64,000 nucleotides of DNA, from contig JAFLBV010000002.1 in the NCBI GenBank assembly GCA_017302895.1, positions 124,001 to 188,000 of the forward strand. The letters run 5' to 3'. Source of the stretch: Ignavibacteria bacterium. Lineage in GTDB: Bacteria; Bacteroidota; Ignavibacteria; Ignavibacteriales; Ignavibacteriaceae. A program made the position numbers and the translations under genes. This document shows, one piece after another, positions 37,455-45,538 of this stretch; position 1 is the first letter of the stretch; every line of letters begins with the position of its first letter. The notes under the pieces are model-generated. The model saw only the letters and a list, made by a program, of their open reading frames with translations, did not search any database and had not been told where the DNA came from.

Positions 37455-38103
37455 AGGCGTTGAATTTGCATATGGAAATCATAAAATCCTGGATGACTGC
37501 GATTTTTCTCTCGCCCAGGGTGCTTTTGCTTATCTTGTCGGAAAGAGCGGATGTGGGAAATCGACCCTCATGCAACTTTGTTATTTCAATATTTTGCCTC
37601 AAAAGGGGAGTATAGAAATCGCGGGATTCACTTCATCAAAAGCTGACCAAAAAAGCATTCCAAAACTCAGGCAGAAACTCGGAATTGTCTTTCAGGATTT
37701 CAAACTGCTTTCTGACAGAACTGTTTTTGGAAATCTTTCCTATATCCTTGAGATAAATAATTATCCTCAAAAAAAGATTCGTGGGAGAGTGGAATCAGTG
37801 CTCAGTGATCTGGGAATATTGCACTTGAAAAATGCTTTTCCCAAAAGTCTGTCAGGAGGGGAACAGCAGAGAACCGCAATAGGGAGAGCTATAGTGAACG
37901 AGCCTTTATTGGTTATCGCAGATGAGCCGACAGGGAATCTGGATCCTGAGACCTCATCCGAAATAATCAAAATATTTCAGGATATCAACAGAAAAGGTAC
38001 AGCCATTCTGTTGGCTACACACAATTATGACATCATTGATACATCAGGGGCTATTTACAAACTTGACGCTGGCAAAATTACCAAAGTAAAAATAAAAAAT
38101 TAG
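37438..38103 (+). CDS. ftsE: ABC transporter ATPase, FtsE-like
   Basis: An ABC ATPase of 221 residues. Walker A is GKSGCGKST, the signature LSGGEQQRTAIGRA, Walker B LVIADEPTGNLDPET and the switch His in LLATHNYDI. The short length and FAYGNHKILDDCDFSL N-terminus fit FtsE, which with FtsX controls septal cell-wall hydrolases; the LolD/MacB group is the other possibility. No ftsX-like permease follows here, since the next gene is convergent. The partner must lie elsewhere if this is FtsE. Confidence 0.8.
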   Translation: MILEFKGVEFAYGNHKILDDCDFSLAQGAFAYLVGKSGCGKSTLMQLCYFNILPQKGSIEIAGFTSSKADQKSIPKLRQKLGIVFQDFKLLSDRTVFGNLSYILEINNYPQKKIRGRVESVLSDLGILHLKNAFPKSLSGGEQQRTAIGRAIVNEPLLVIADEPTGNLDPETSSEIIKIFQDINRKGTAILLATHNYDIIDTSGAIYKLDAGKITKVKIKN

Positions 38104-38139
38104 ATTTTTGCCATTTTTTTGTGGTAGTAACTCTGCAGG

Positions 38140-38799
38140 TTAAACCCGTTGTTTTAACTCATCCACAATATCTGAAATCAGTTTACTGACAACATTGATG
38201 GGTTGCAGACCGTTGATGTAGTGAAGATCAGTTAAACCGTCATAATATTTGACAACAGGTAAAGTCGTGTCATTAAATATTTTAAGTCGTTTTCTTATAA
38301 CCGATTCATCGTCATCGGGTCTTTGAAAAAATGAGTATTTTGCCCCACATTTCGGACACTCGGTCAGATTGGCAATTTCATTATTGCTGAAAATATTATT
38401 ACAATTTTTGCAGGCCCGCCTTCTCGCCAGTCTTTCGACGAGGGCTTCCTCGTCCACCTGAAAAACAAGTACAGCACCAACACCGAAATTGAGCTCACCG
38501 AACAGTTTATCCAGTGCTTCAGCTTGTGAAACTGTTCTTGGAAAACCGTCAAGAATAAAGCCATCACGAAGCTGCGGTTCAGATAACTTTTCCCTTATGA
38601 TACCAATCATGATATCATCGGGGAGGAGTTGTCCACTCGACATAATCTCGTGAGCCTTTTTTCCCAAAGGAGTTCCTTTTCTAACAGATTCTCTTAAAAT
38701 GTCGCCGGTCGAGATGTGTTCGAAGCCATATTTATCACTTATTATTTTGGCTTGCGTTCCTTTTCCCGCACCAGGAGCACCGAATAGAATTAAATACAT
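38140..38799 (-). CDS. adk: adenylate kinase (zinc-lid type)
   Basis: A protein of 219 residues converting AMP and ATP to two ADP. P-loop GAPGAGKGT at 7-15; HISTGDILRE binds AMP; DGFPRTVSQAEAL is intact. The long LID domain carries CKNC and CPKC, four cysteines that usually hold a structural zinc. It is convergent with ftsE; the 36-base gap shows no convincing terminator. Confidence 0.96.
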   Translation of the reverse strand: MYLILFGAPGAGKGTQAKIISDKYGFEHISTGDILRESVRKGTPLGKKAHEIMSSGQLLPDDIMIGIIREKLSEPQLRDGFILDGFPRTVSQAEALDKLFGELNFGVGAVLVFQVDEEALVERLARRRACKNCNNIFSNNEIANLTECPKCGAKYSFFQRPDDDESVIRKRLKIFNDTTLPVVKYYDGLTDLHYINGLQPINVVSKLISDIVDELKQRV

Positions 38800-38846
38800 G
38801 ATCTTCCTTGTTGTATCTCTGTTAAAAGACTAAAATTAATACAAAG

Positions 38847-38854
38847 CAAAACTA
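38847..38854 (-). promoter_or_regulatory. possible -7 element for adk
   Basis: The minus strand reads TAGTTTTG, an exact match to TAnnTTTG, about 48 bases before the adk start in the gap after tadA. No TTTG at the right distance was found, so it is a half-site only. Confidence 0.35.
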
Positions 38855-38865
38855 CTAAATAAATA

Positions 38866-39327
38866 TTAATTTCTTAACTTTTCAAAAAAGTTCTTGAGCA
38901 AAAACATACTCTCCGACTCCATCAATCCGGAATAAATATCCACTTTATGATTGAACCTGCCATCCCCAGCATGATTGCATATTGAACCACAGCAACCGGC
39001 TTTTGGATCAAATGCCGCAAAAATCAGTTTTTTTATTCTGGAATGAATGATCGCACCGGTGCACATTAAACATGGCTCCAGCGTGCAATAAAGTGTACAT
39101 TCATTCAATCTGGATGAGTGAAGATAATTTGACGCAGCAGTAATAGCGATCATTTCTGCATGAGCAGTAGGATCATTCAACTTTATGTTCTGATTGTAAC
39201 CTCTGCCGATGATACGGTTGTCGTGTACAACCACACAGCCAACCGGTACCTCTTCCTGCTCGAGGGCGAGTGAAGCTTCCTGAAGTGCAGCATACATAAA
39301 CCTGTAATCATCTTCGGTGAAAATCAT
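38866..39327 (-). CDS. tadA: tRNA-specific adenosine deaminase
   Basis: A zinc deaminase of 153 residues that turns A34 of tRNA-Arg(ACG) into inosine, letting one tRNA read CGU, CGC and CGA. Zinc ligands H56 (TAHAEM), C86 and C89 (LEPCLMC); E58 is the proton shuttle. The length and GCCGSICNHAGDGRFNH block fit TadA better than cytosine deaminases. About 100 bases upstream on the same strand lies the gene for tRNA-Arg(ACG) itself, its only essential bacterial substrate. Confidence 0.92.
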   Translation of the reverse strand: MIFTEDDYRFMYAALQEASLALEQEEVPVGCVVVHDNRIIGRGYNQNIKLNDPTAHAEMIAITAASNYLHSSRLNECTLYCTLEPCLMCTGAIIHSRIKKLIFAAFDPKAGCCGSICNHAGDGRFNHKVDIYSGLMESESMFLLKNFFEKLRN

Positions 39328-39390
39328 AAAGCGTTTTAAATTTTTGAAAAATTAAGAAACAACGGTTAAAATTTACGAATAAAAAGGGGA

Positions 39391-39422
39391 AATAAAAAAA
39401 GTCCGTTTGGAGAAACGGACTT
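39391..39422 (-). terminator. intrinsic terminator of tRNA-Arg
   Basis: A perfect ten-base-pair stem, AAGTCCGTTT and AAACGGACTT, with a four-base loop; on the minus strand it is followed by a T-rich stretch (complement of AATAAAAAAA). It begins about six bases after the mature tRNA end. Confidence 0.85.
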
Positions 39423-39427
39423 CGAAG

Positions 39428-39501
39428 TACACCCGGAAGGAATCGAACCCTCAACCTTTTGATCCGTAGTCAAACGCTCTATCCAATTGAGCTACGGGTG
39501 C
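39428..39501 (-). tRNA. tRNA-Arg (anticodon ACG)
   Basis: The minus strand folds as a 74-nt cloverleaf. Acceptor arms GCACCCG / CGGGTGT with one G-T end pair, D arm GCTC/GAGC, anticodon stem TTTGA/TCAAA with loop CTACGGA, T arm GAGGG/CCTTC with loop TTCGATT, discriminator A. CCA is not encoded. Anticodon ACG reads arginine CGN codons after A34 becomes inosine. A Bacteroidota-type promoter lies upstream and a terminator downstream, so it is a single-gene unit. Confidence 0.95.
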
Positions 39502-39522
39502 AAATTTCAATTATTCAGACCG

Positions 39523-39553
39523 TAAATGTAAGAAAAAGCGCCAATTTATCAAA
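39523..39553 (-). promoter_or_regulatory. Bacteroidota-type promoter of tRNA-Arg
   Basis: On the minus strand TTTG, a 19-base spacer, then TACATTTA (one base off TAnnTTTG). The distance to the mature tRNA 5' end is about 21 bases. Confidence 0.55.
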
Positions 39554-39556
39554 ACA

Positions 39557-40309
39557 CTACTTTCTGTTTCTGTAATAGATTGAATAAATTCCGATTAAAT
39601 TAAGGAATTCTTCGTATTGAAAAGGAATTTGCAGATGTGGCATTAATACATCGGCATATCCGCCGGTCACGAAAATTTTGATGTCGGCTGATAACGCATA
39701 GAAGTGACTATAGACTCTTTCAGCCAGTCCAATTGTCGAATTGATCAGACCGGAACGAATCGAATTCTCTGTATTGTTGCCGAGAAAACTGCCAAGATTC
39801 AAATTATCAACCAACGGCAACTTTGCGGTGTACTGATGAAGTGCAGCGTTCATTATTCTCAATCCGGGGGCTATCATCCCTCCGGTGAAAGAGGGTACTT
39901 TGCCAACCTGTAATACATTAACCGTAGTGGCAGTGCCCAAATCGAAAGTAATTACATAATCATAATCCATCAGTGCGTTATCAATCTCCAATAGATGTTT
40001 TGCCCCGGAAACCGAGCAAAGTCTGTCGACTCCAAGTGAATGGACAGGTGAATAGGAGATAGTAAATCCAAAATCAAGATTATGATCGATCAGATAAATG
40101 TCGGTGTTGGGTTGATTTTTAAGGATACTCTCCATCAATGAAGTATTTTTTGGCACTACGGAGGAAACCACAACATCAATTTTACTGCCGTAAATCAGAG
40201 GTTTTATCTCCAACGGATCATTGATGATCATGGTTCTGATCAGTTCTGAGTTATAAAACTCACCGGTTTTGATTCTTGTATTGCCGATATCAACAGTTAT
40301 AACTTTCAT
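39557..40309 (-). CDS. coaX: type III pantothenate kinase
   Basis: An ASKHA-fold kinase of 250 residues for the first step of coenzyme A synthesis. The phosphate loop is VDIGNTRIKTG at the N-terminus; LGVDRLCSVSGAKHL, FDLGTATTVNVL and GGMIAPGLRIMNAAL are the other family blocks. The type III form needs a monovalent cation and is not inhibited by CoA. Its start overlaps the birA stop by four bases; the birA-coaX pair is a common arrangement. Confidence 0.94.
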   Translation of the reverse strand: MKVITVDIGNTRIKTGEFYNSELIRTMIINDPLEIKPLIYGSKIDVVVSSVVPKNTSLMESILKNQPNTDIYLIDHNLDFGFTISYSPVHSLGVDRLCSVSGAKHLLEIDNALMDYDYVITFDLGTATTVNVLQVGKVPSFTGGMIAPGLRIMNAALHQYTAKLPLVDNLNLGSFLGNNTENSIRSGLINSTIGLAERVYSHFYALSADIKIFVTGGYADVLMPHLQIPFQYEEFLNLIGIYSIYYRNRK

Positions 40310-41082
40310 ATGGCAGAGACATCACCAAAAGTGATAGTTTTTTTGTCGTCGTAATTATCGATCAGAATTATATGTCCTTCTTCGCTCACATCGGTAAAGA
40401 GCCCCGTGAACTCTTCCTCACCGGCTTTTACCGTCACTTTGTCACCAAGCATTTTACAGAATTGTTTCCATTCCGCAACTATCTGATTTGGTTCCTCTTC
40501 CAACCTGGCAAGTGTGTACTCAAAATTGTTGAGTATTTCTGCAAGAAGTCGTTCGCGTGAGACTGGTTGCTTGAGTTCCATTCTCACAGATGTAGGCTCG
40601 GTCAGATATCCTGAGGCAAAATTAGCCTGGTTGACATTAATACCAATTCCAACCGCCACTTTGCTGATCCTGCTGCCTTGGGAGACCGATTCACAAAGTA
40701 TACCGGCAACCTTTTTGCTTCCAACGAGTACATCGTTGGGCCATTTTAAATTCGTTTTGATGAGGTGGAGGTTTTCAATCGAGCGCGCGACAACAAGAGA
40801 AGCGACAAAGTTCAACAACTGCGGGTGTTTGATGGATCTCTCCTTAAGATCAACCAAAATGGTGAATGTCAGGTTTTGTTCCCGGCTCGAGACCCATTTC
40901 CTGTCAAGTCTTCCTCTGCCGGCAGTTTGAAATTCAGCTAAAACAACAGAACCATCCTGTTTTACATTATTTGCACTGTTCAGCACAAACCTGTTAGTTG
41001 ATTCCGTTTCGTCCAGATAGATGAAATTTCGTCCAATAAAATCAGTTTCAAGTTTGATATCAAACTCTTCAATAGCGAACAT
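40306..41082 (-). CDS. birA: biotin-protein ligase, catalytic-only type
   Basis: The enzyme attaches biotin to carboxylase carrier proteins. The start at 41082 gives 258 residues; a longer in-frame extension was rejected because those 53 residues are AT-rich, unconserved-looking and run into the dnaK promoter region. GRGRLDRKWVS is the biotinyl-AMP loop and LKWPNDVLVGSKKVAGIL the active site. The N-terminal helix-turn-helix of regulatory BirA is absent, so this group I enzyme should not repress transcription. Its substrate is encoded at 55.9 kb. Confidence 0.93.
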   Translation of the reverse strand: MFAIEEFDIKLETDFIGRNFIYLDETESTNRFVLNSANNVKQDGSVVLAEFQTAGRGRLDRKWVSSREQNLTFTILVDLKERSIKHPQLLNFVASLVVARSIENLHLIKTNLKWPNDVLVGSKKVAGILCESVSQGSRISKVAVGIGINVNQANFASGYLTEPTSVRMELKQPVSRERLLAEILNNFEYTLARLEEEPNQIVAEWKQFCKMLGDKVTVKAGEEEFTGLFTDVSEEGHIILIDNYDDKKTITFGDVSAI

Positions 41083-41097
41083 ATAAAATCCTTTGTG

Positions 41098-41138
41098 TGA
41101 CATTGTGTCATATAAAACGACATACTTTATGACAATGT
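41098..41138. promoter_or_regulatory. inverted repeats between birA and dnaK
   Basis: TGACA-TTG-TGTCA at 41098-41110 is a compact palindrome. TATGACAATGT at 41128-41138 is nearly the reverse complement of ACATTG(TG)TCATA at 41100-41112. The pair lies 15-60 bases upstream of the birA start and 125 or more bases before dnaK. It is not the CIRCE heat-shock element. Possible operator; regulator unknown. Confidence 0.35.
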
Positions 41139-41247
41139 AATATTTTTTATTTACAAAAAGCTGGTTTTTGAGCTGAAAAACAGTTTGGTACGCTTTTTGC
41201 AGTGTATAGTCAATTAGAAAAAAATCAGATTTGAAAAACAATTTACG

Positions 41248-41255
41248 AAAAGGAG
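41248..41255 (+). promoter_or_regulatory. dnaK: strong ribosome-binding site of dnaK
   Basis: GAAAAGGAGAC precedes the dnaK ATG at 41263 by about 8 bases. Most genes in this window lack such a strong site. A possible promoter lies further up (TTTG, 17 bases, TATAGTCA), but the match is weak. Confidence 0.6.
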
Positions 41256-41262
41256 ACTAAAA

Positions 41263-43176
41263 ATGGGAAAAATCATAGGAATTGATTTAGGTACCACAAA
41301 TTCCTGCGTTTCGGTTATGGAAGGCAATGAGCCTGTAGTAATCCCAAATGCAGAAGGAACAAGAACCACACCATCTGTTGTGGCTTTTTCTAAAACCGGC
41401 GACAGACTTGTCGGCCAGGCAGCTAAAAGACAAGCAATAACCAACCCGAAGAAAACAATCTTCTCAATCAAGAGATTCATGGGAAGAAGAGTTGATGAAG
41501 TAACAGACGAGTCACATAAAGTGCCATATCAGATTGTGCCCGGTGATGACAGAACAGCCAGAGTGAATATCGATGACAAACAGTATTCACCTCAGGAAAT
41601 AAGTGCAATGATTCTTCAGAAGATGAAGAAAACCGCTGAAGATTACCTGGGTCAGGAAGTTACTGAAGCAGTAATCACTGTACCTGCTTACTTCAATGAT
41701 GCACAGAGACAGGCAACAAAAGATGCCGGGGAAATAGCCGGTTTGAAAGTACGCAGAATAATCAATGAACCTACTGCCGCAGCTCTTGCATACGGTCTCG
41801 ATAAAAAAGGGAAAGAAGAGACTGTAGCTGTGTACGATCTTGGAGGTGGTACATTTGATATCTCAATCCTCACCATCGGTGACGGTGTTTTTGAAGTGAA
41901 ATCAACCAATGGCGATACGCACCTCGGTGGAGATGATTTCGATCAGAGATTGATCGACTATCTCGCTGATGAATTCAAAAAAGAAGAGGGCATCGACCTT
42001 AGAAACGATCCGATGGCTTTACAGAGACTGAAAGAAGCTGCTGAAAAAGCAAAGATTGAATTGTCATCTTCTGTTTCCACGGATGTTAACCTTCCATTTA
42101 TCACCGCAACTCAGGATGGTCCAAAACACCTTGTTCATACTATCACAAGAGCTAAGTTTGAGAGTCTCGTTGGTGACCTGATCGACCGCACAAAGTTACC
42201 ATGTGAGCAGGCGATTAAGGATGCCGGAGTCTCGAAAAGTGAGATAGACGAAGTTATACTTGTGGGTGGTTCTACCCGTGTTCCTGCAGTACAGGAGATG
42301 GTAAAAGCGCTTTTTGGTAAAGAACCTCACAAAGGTGTAAACCCTGATGAAGTGGTGGCAATTGGCGCATCAATTCAAGGTGGTGTTTTAAGCGGCGATG
42401 TAAAAGATGTGTTGCTCCTCGATGTTACTCCACTTTCACTCGGTATCGAGACTTTGGGCGGTGTGATGACAACCATGATTCAGGCAAACACCACTATCCC
42501 AACCAAAAAGACTGAAGTGTTCTCGACTGCATCAGACAGCCAGCCATCAGTTGAGATTCATGTGCTGCAGGGCGAGCGTCCCATGGCGTCTGATAACAGA
42601 TCTCTGGGAAGGTTCAACCTCGATGGTATTCCACCGGCTCCAAGAGGAGTGCCTCAGATCGAAGTAAGTTTCGATATCGATGCCAACGGAATTCTGCATG
42701 TCTCGGCAAAAGACAAAGGCACCGGAAAAGAGCAATCGATTAAGATAACCGGATCCGGTGGCTTGAGTCAGGATGATATCGAGAAGATGAAAAAGAGTGC
42801 TCAGGAACATGCTGCTGAAGACAAAAAGAAAAAAGAATTGATCGAAGCTAAGAATCTTGCTGAAAACATGATCTTCCAGACAAAAAAACAGATGGATGAA
42901 CTGAAAGACAAGATTACTCCTGATCAGAAAAGCAAACTTGAATCTGAAATTTCAAGACTTGAGGATGCAGTGAAAACGGATAATACAGAGCAAATAAAAT
43001 CTGCTCTCGATCAGTTCCAAAAAACATGGACAGAAATCTCTCAAACTCTTTATGCCCAGCAAGGCCCTGCCGATCCGAATATGGGAGCCAACTTCAACCA
43101 GGGAGCTCAGCAACCAGGCGGAGAGACCGGTGGTAAAGAAAAAAATGTTGAGGATGCAGAGTTTAAAGAAGTTTAG
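41263..43176 (+). CDS. dnaK: chaperone DnaK (Hsp70)
   Basis: A protein of 637 residues with the complete Hsp70 layout: [11 protein letters not shown] at the start, [14 protein letters not shown] and [17 protein letters not shown] in the ATPase domain, the [16 protein letters not shown] linker and substrate-binding domain, and a C-terminal lid ending in acidic EDAEFKEV (the EEVD-like tail of bacterial DnaK). It folds and protects proteins with DnaJ and GrpE, neither encoded here. It stands as a single gene, with a terminator after it. Confidence 0.98.
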   Translation: MGKIIGIDLGTTNSCVSVMEGNEPVVIPNAEGTRTTPSVVAFSKTGDRLVGQAAKRQAITNPKKTIFSIKRFMGRRVDEVTDESHKVPYQIVPGDDRTARVNIDDKQYSPQEISAMILQKMKKTAEDYLGQEVTEAVITVPAYFNDAQRQATKDAGEIAGLKVRRIINEPTAAALAYGLDKKGKEETVAVYDLGGGTFDISILTIGDGVFEVKSTNGDTHLGGDDFDQRLIDYLADEFKKEEGIDLRNDPMALQRLKEAAEKAKIELSSSVSTDVNLPFITATQDGPKHLVHTITRAKFESLVGDLIDRTKLPCEQAIKDAGVSKSEIDEVILVGGSTRVPAVQEMVKALFGKEPHKGVNPDEVVAIGASIQGGVLSGDVKDVLLLDVTPLSLGIETLGGVMTTMIQANTTIPTKKTEVFSTASDSQPSVEIHVLQGERPMASDNRSLGRFNLDGIPPAPRGVPQIEVSFDIDANGILHVSAKDKGTGKEQSIKITGSGGLSQDDIEKMKKSAQEHAAEDKKKKELIEAKNLAENMIFQTKKQMDELKDKITPDQKSKLESEISRLEDAVKTDNTEQIKSALDQFQKTWTEISQTLYAQQGPADPNMGANFNQGAQQPGGETGGKEKNVEDAEFKEV

Positions 43177-43218
43177 TCAACAGTTTTCTGTCTAACTTCC
43201 TCTAATTCAAAATATTCC

Positions 43219-43250
43219 AAGAGGCTGCTCAATCACGGCAGCCTCTTTAT
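43219..43250 (+). terminator. intrinsic terminator after dnaK
   Basis: A perfect ten-base-pair stem AAGAGGCTGC / GCAGCCTCTT with a nine-base loop, followed by TTATTAATTT. It lies about 40 bases after the dnaK stop. Confidence 0.7.
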
Positions 43251-43297
43251 TAATTTACCCACCCTCATTTTACCCCTCGTCGGTCATACCCTTTACC

Positions 43298-43329
43298 TTT
43301 CAAAAAGAGCGAATAAATTCGTATATTTG
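43298..43329 (+). promoter_or_regulatory. Bacteroidota-type promoter of the helicase gene
   Basis: TTTC at 43298-43301, a 20-base spacer and TATATTTG at 43322-43329, an exact TAnnTTTG. It lies 25 bases before the ATG at 43355, which is preceded by AAAGGTGG. Confidence 0.55.
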
Positions 43330-43354
43330 TAACTCAAAAAAATCAAAAGGTGGT

Positions 43355-45538
43355 ATGGCTTTACTTGATACTCTCAACGCGCAACAAAAAGCAATCGTAG
43401 AATATAATAGTGGTCCACATGTTGTAATAGCAGGACCCGGAACCGGAAAAACAAAGGTCGTAACATACAAATTAGCTTATCTTCTGGATCAGGGAGTTGA
43501 TCCTGAGACTATTCTTTGCGTTACCTTTACAAACAAAGCAGCAACAGATTTAAAGAACAAAGTCAGAGAACTTCTTGGTAAAAAAGACTTTGAATTTCCC
43601 TGGGTTGGCACTTTCCAGTCTGTGATGGCAAAGATTCTGCGAGTTGAAGCAAAACAAATCGGTTACTCCACAAGTTTTTCAATTTACGACACTGAAGATT
43701 CTGAATCGCTGGTTACAAATATCATTGATGATTTCAACATAAACAGTGAGGCTCTCAATCCTCGCGATGTAACCAGAAAGATCAGCTACCTTAAGAATGT
43801 GATGACGTTTCCAGCTGACCTCCTTAAAAAAGAGGATAGATCATCAGTTGAAGACAAATTTATCAGAGTGTATCAGGAATACCAGCGAAAAATTCTTGAG
43901 AACGATGCGATGGACCTTGAAGACCTGACCCTCAAGCCTCTGGAATTGTTGCTGAATAACAAAAAAGCCTACAACAAGTACAAGAAGAAATTTGATTATT
44001 TTATATTCGATGAGTTTCAGGAAACCAACACCGCACAGTATGAAATTATAAAAATACTCTGTTCGAAAGCCGGTAAAATATGCGCGATCGGTGACGATTC
44101 TCAGAGTATTTACAGTTGGAGAGGTGCCAAACCGTCGAATATCCACAGTTTTAAGGAAGATTTCACACGGACAAAAGTTTTTCCACTGGAAAAGACCTAT
44201 CGTTTTACAGAGCAGATACTGAGAGCCGGTGAAGAGATAATTTCCAAAAATGAGAGCTACATCTCCAAAAAGTTATATACCGAACTTGAGGAAGGGGAGC
44301 ATCTCTCCCTCATAAAGTGCTCTGATGAGAAGGATGAAGCATACCAGCTTGCGAAATTTATAAAAGACGAGATAGCTGATAACAAATATTCCTACTGTGA
44401 TTTTGCGATCCTTTACAGAACCAACAACCAGTGCCGTGCTTTTGAAGATGTGTTTGTAGAAGAAGGTATTCCCTTTAAAATTTATGGCGGCATAGAGTAC
44501 TATAAAAGAAGAGAAATTAAAGACCTCATTGCCTATCTGAAAGTGATTATCAATCCTAAAGACGAGGAAAGTCTTCTCAGGATCATGAATTTTCCGCAGC
44601 GCGGAATCGGCATGACCACCATAAAAAGAATGATTACCTTTTCCAAAAAACATGAAGTAACACTCTTTGAAACCATGGGCAGAGTGTTCGAGGTGATTGA
44701 CATAAAAGAGAGAATCCAGAAGAATGTGAAAAACTTCAAGATTCTGCTCGACAAGTATATCGTTCTTAGAGATAAATTATCGGTCGGTGAACTGACCCAC
44801 GCACTCGTTGCAGAACTGGAACTTCAGAGACTGTTCAATGAAGAGACCACGCATGAATCTCTCGACAAAATCGACAACCTGAATGAATTTCTTCTCTCGA
44901 TCTCAGAATTTTCCAAGAAGTATCCTGAATCATCAATCGAGGAATATTTAAGAATTGTTAACCTGATGACTGATCTCGACGGTATCGATGAATCTGAGAA
45001 CGCAATCAGACTTATGACCGTTCACAGTTCAAAGGGAATGGAATTTCCTGTGGTTTTTGTGTCAGGTCTCGAGGAGCAACTTTTCCCGTTATCAACGAAA
45101 TTTTCACCTGAGGCAACTGTCGAAGAAGAACGCAGGTTGTTCTATGTTGCTGTTACAAGAGCCAAAACCAAAGTTTACTTGTCACATGCAAGAGCACGGT
45201 ACAGATTTGGCGAAGTTGCCTACGAAAACAGATCGATGTTTATTAACGAAATAGCAACCACACTTCTAAAAGAAGAAGATGCAAGTCAGAACCGTAAAGG
45301 CAGAAAGACCAAAAAAGAGAAAATTATCCAGAAATTCCAATCAATCGGTTATGTGGATTGGGAACATCAAAAATCTCTTATCAAACAGGGAAGCAGAGTC
45401 TTTCATGAGCAGTTCGGTCTGGGCAAGGTGATTTCAGTCATCGGAACGGGTGAAAACCAAAAAGTGACAGTTGTATTCGATGGCAATAACATGAAGCAAC
45501 TCATGTTGAAGTTCGCAAAATTGAAGGTTCAGAATTGA
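43355..45538 (+). CDS. pcrA: superfamily 1 DNA helicase PcrA/UvrD
   Basis: A 3'-5' helicase of 727 residues for nucleotide excision repair, mismatch repair and clearing of recombinase filaments. Walker A GPGTGKTKVV near residue 29, motif Ia FTNKAATDLKNKV, motif II FDEFQETNTAQ, motif III GDDSQSIYSWRGA, motif V VHSSKGMEFPVVFVSG and motif VI EERRLFYVAVTRAK. Motif II has Glu where DTN-type Asp is more usual. The C-terminal GSRVFHEQFGLGKVISVIG is the Tudor-like tail that binds RNA polymerase in PcrA. The stop overlaps the next gene's TTG start. Confidence 0.94.
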   Translation: MALLDTLNAQQKAIVEYNSGPHVVIAGPGTGKTKVVTYKLAYLLDQGVDPETILCVTFTNKAATDLKNKVRELLGKKDFEFPWVGTFQSVMAKILRVEAKQIGYSTSFSIYDTEDSESLVTNIIDDFNINSEALNPRDVTRKISYLKNVMTFPADLLKKEDRSSVEDKFIRVYQEYQRKILENDAMDLEDLTLKPLELLLNNKKAYNKYKKKFDYFIFDEFQETNTAQYEIIKILCSKAGKICAIGDDSQSIYSWRGAKPSNIHSFKEDFTRTKVFPLEKTYRFTEQILRAGEEIISKNESYISKKLYTELEEGEHLSLIKCSDEKDEAYQLAKFIKDEIADNKYSYCDFAILYRTNNQCRAFEDVFVEEGIPFKIYGGIEYYKRREIKDLIAYLKVIINPKDEESLLRIMNFPQRGIGMTTIKRMITFSKKHEVTLFETMGRVFEVIDIKERIQKNVKNFKILLDKYIVLRDKLSVGELTHALVAELELQRLFNEETTHESLDKIDNLNEFLLSISEFSKKYPESSIEEYLRIVNLMTDLDGIDESENAIRLMTVHSSKGMEFPVVFVSGLEEQLFPLSTKFSPEATVEEERRLFYVAVTRAKTKVYLSHARARYRFGEVAYENRSMFINEIATTLLKEEDASQNRKGRKTKKEKIIQKFQSIGYVDWEHQKSLIKQGSRVFHEQFGLGKVISVIGTGENQKVTVVFDGNNMKQLMLKFAKLKVQN

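Noticed and set aside
38104..38139. Terminator between convergent ftsE and adk
   Set aside because: T tracts are present but no convincing stem precedes them.
41083..41241. 53-residue N-terminal extension of birA
   Set aside because: It covers the AT-rich intergenic region and repeats; it does not look like the helix-turn-helix of regulatory BirA.
41140..41262. CIRCE element before dnaK
   Set aside because: No TTAGCACTC-N9-GAGTGCTAA or close variant is present.
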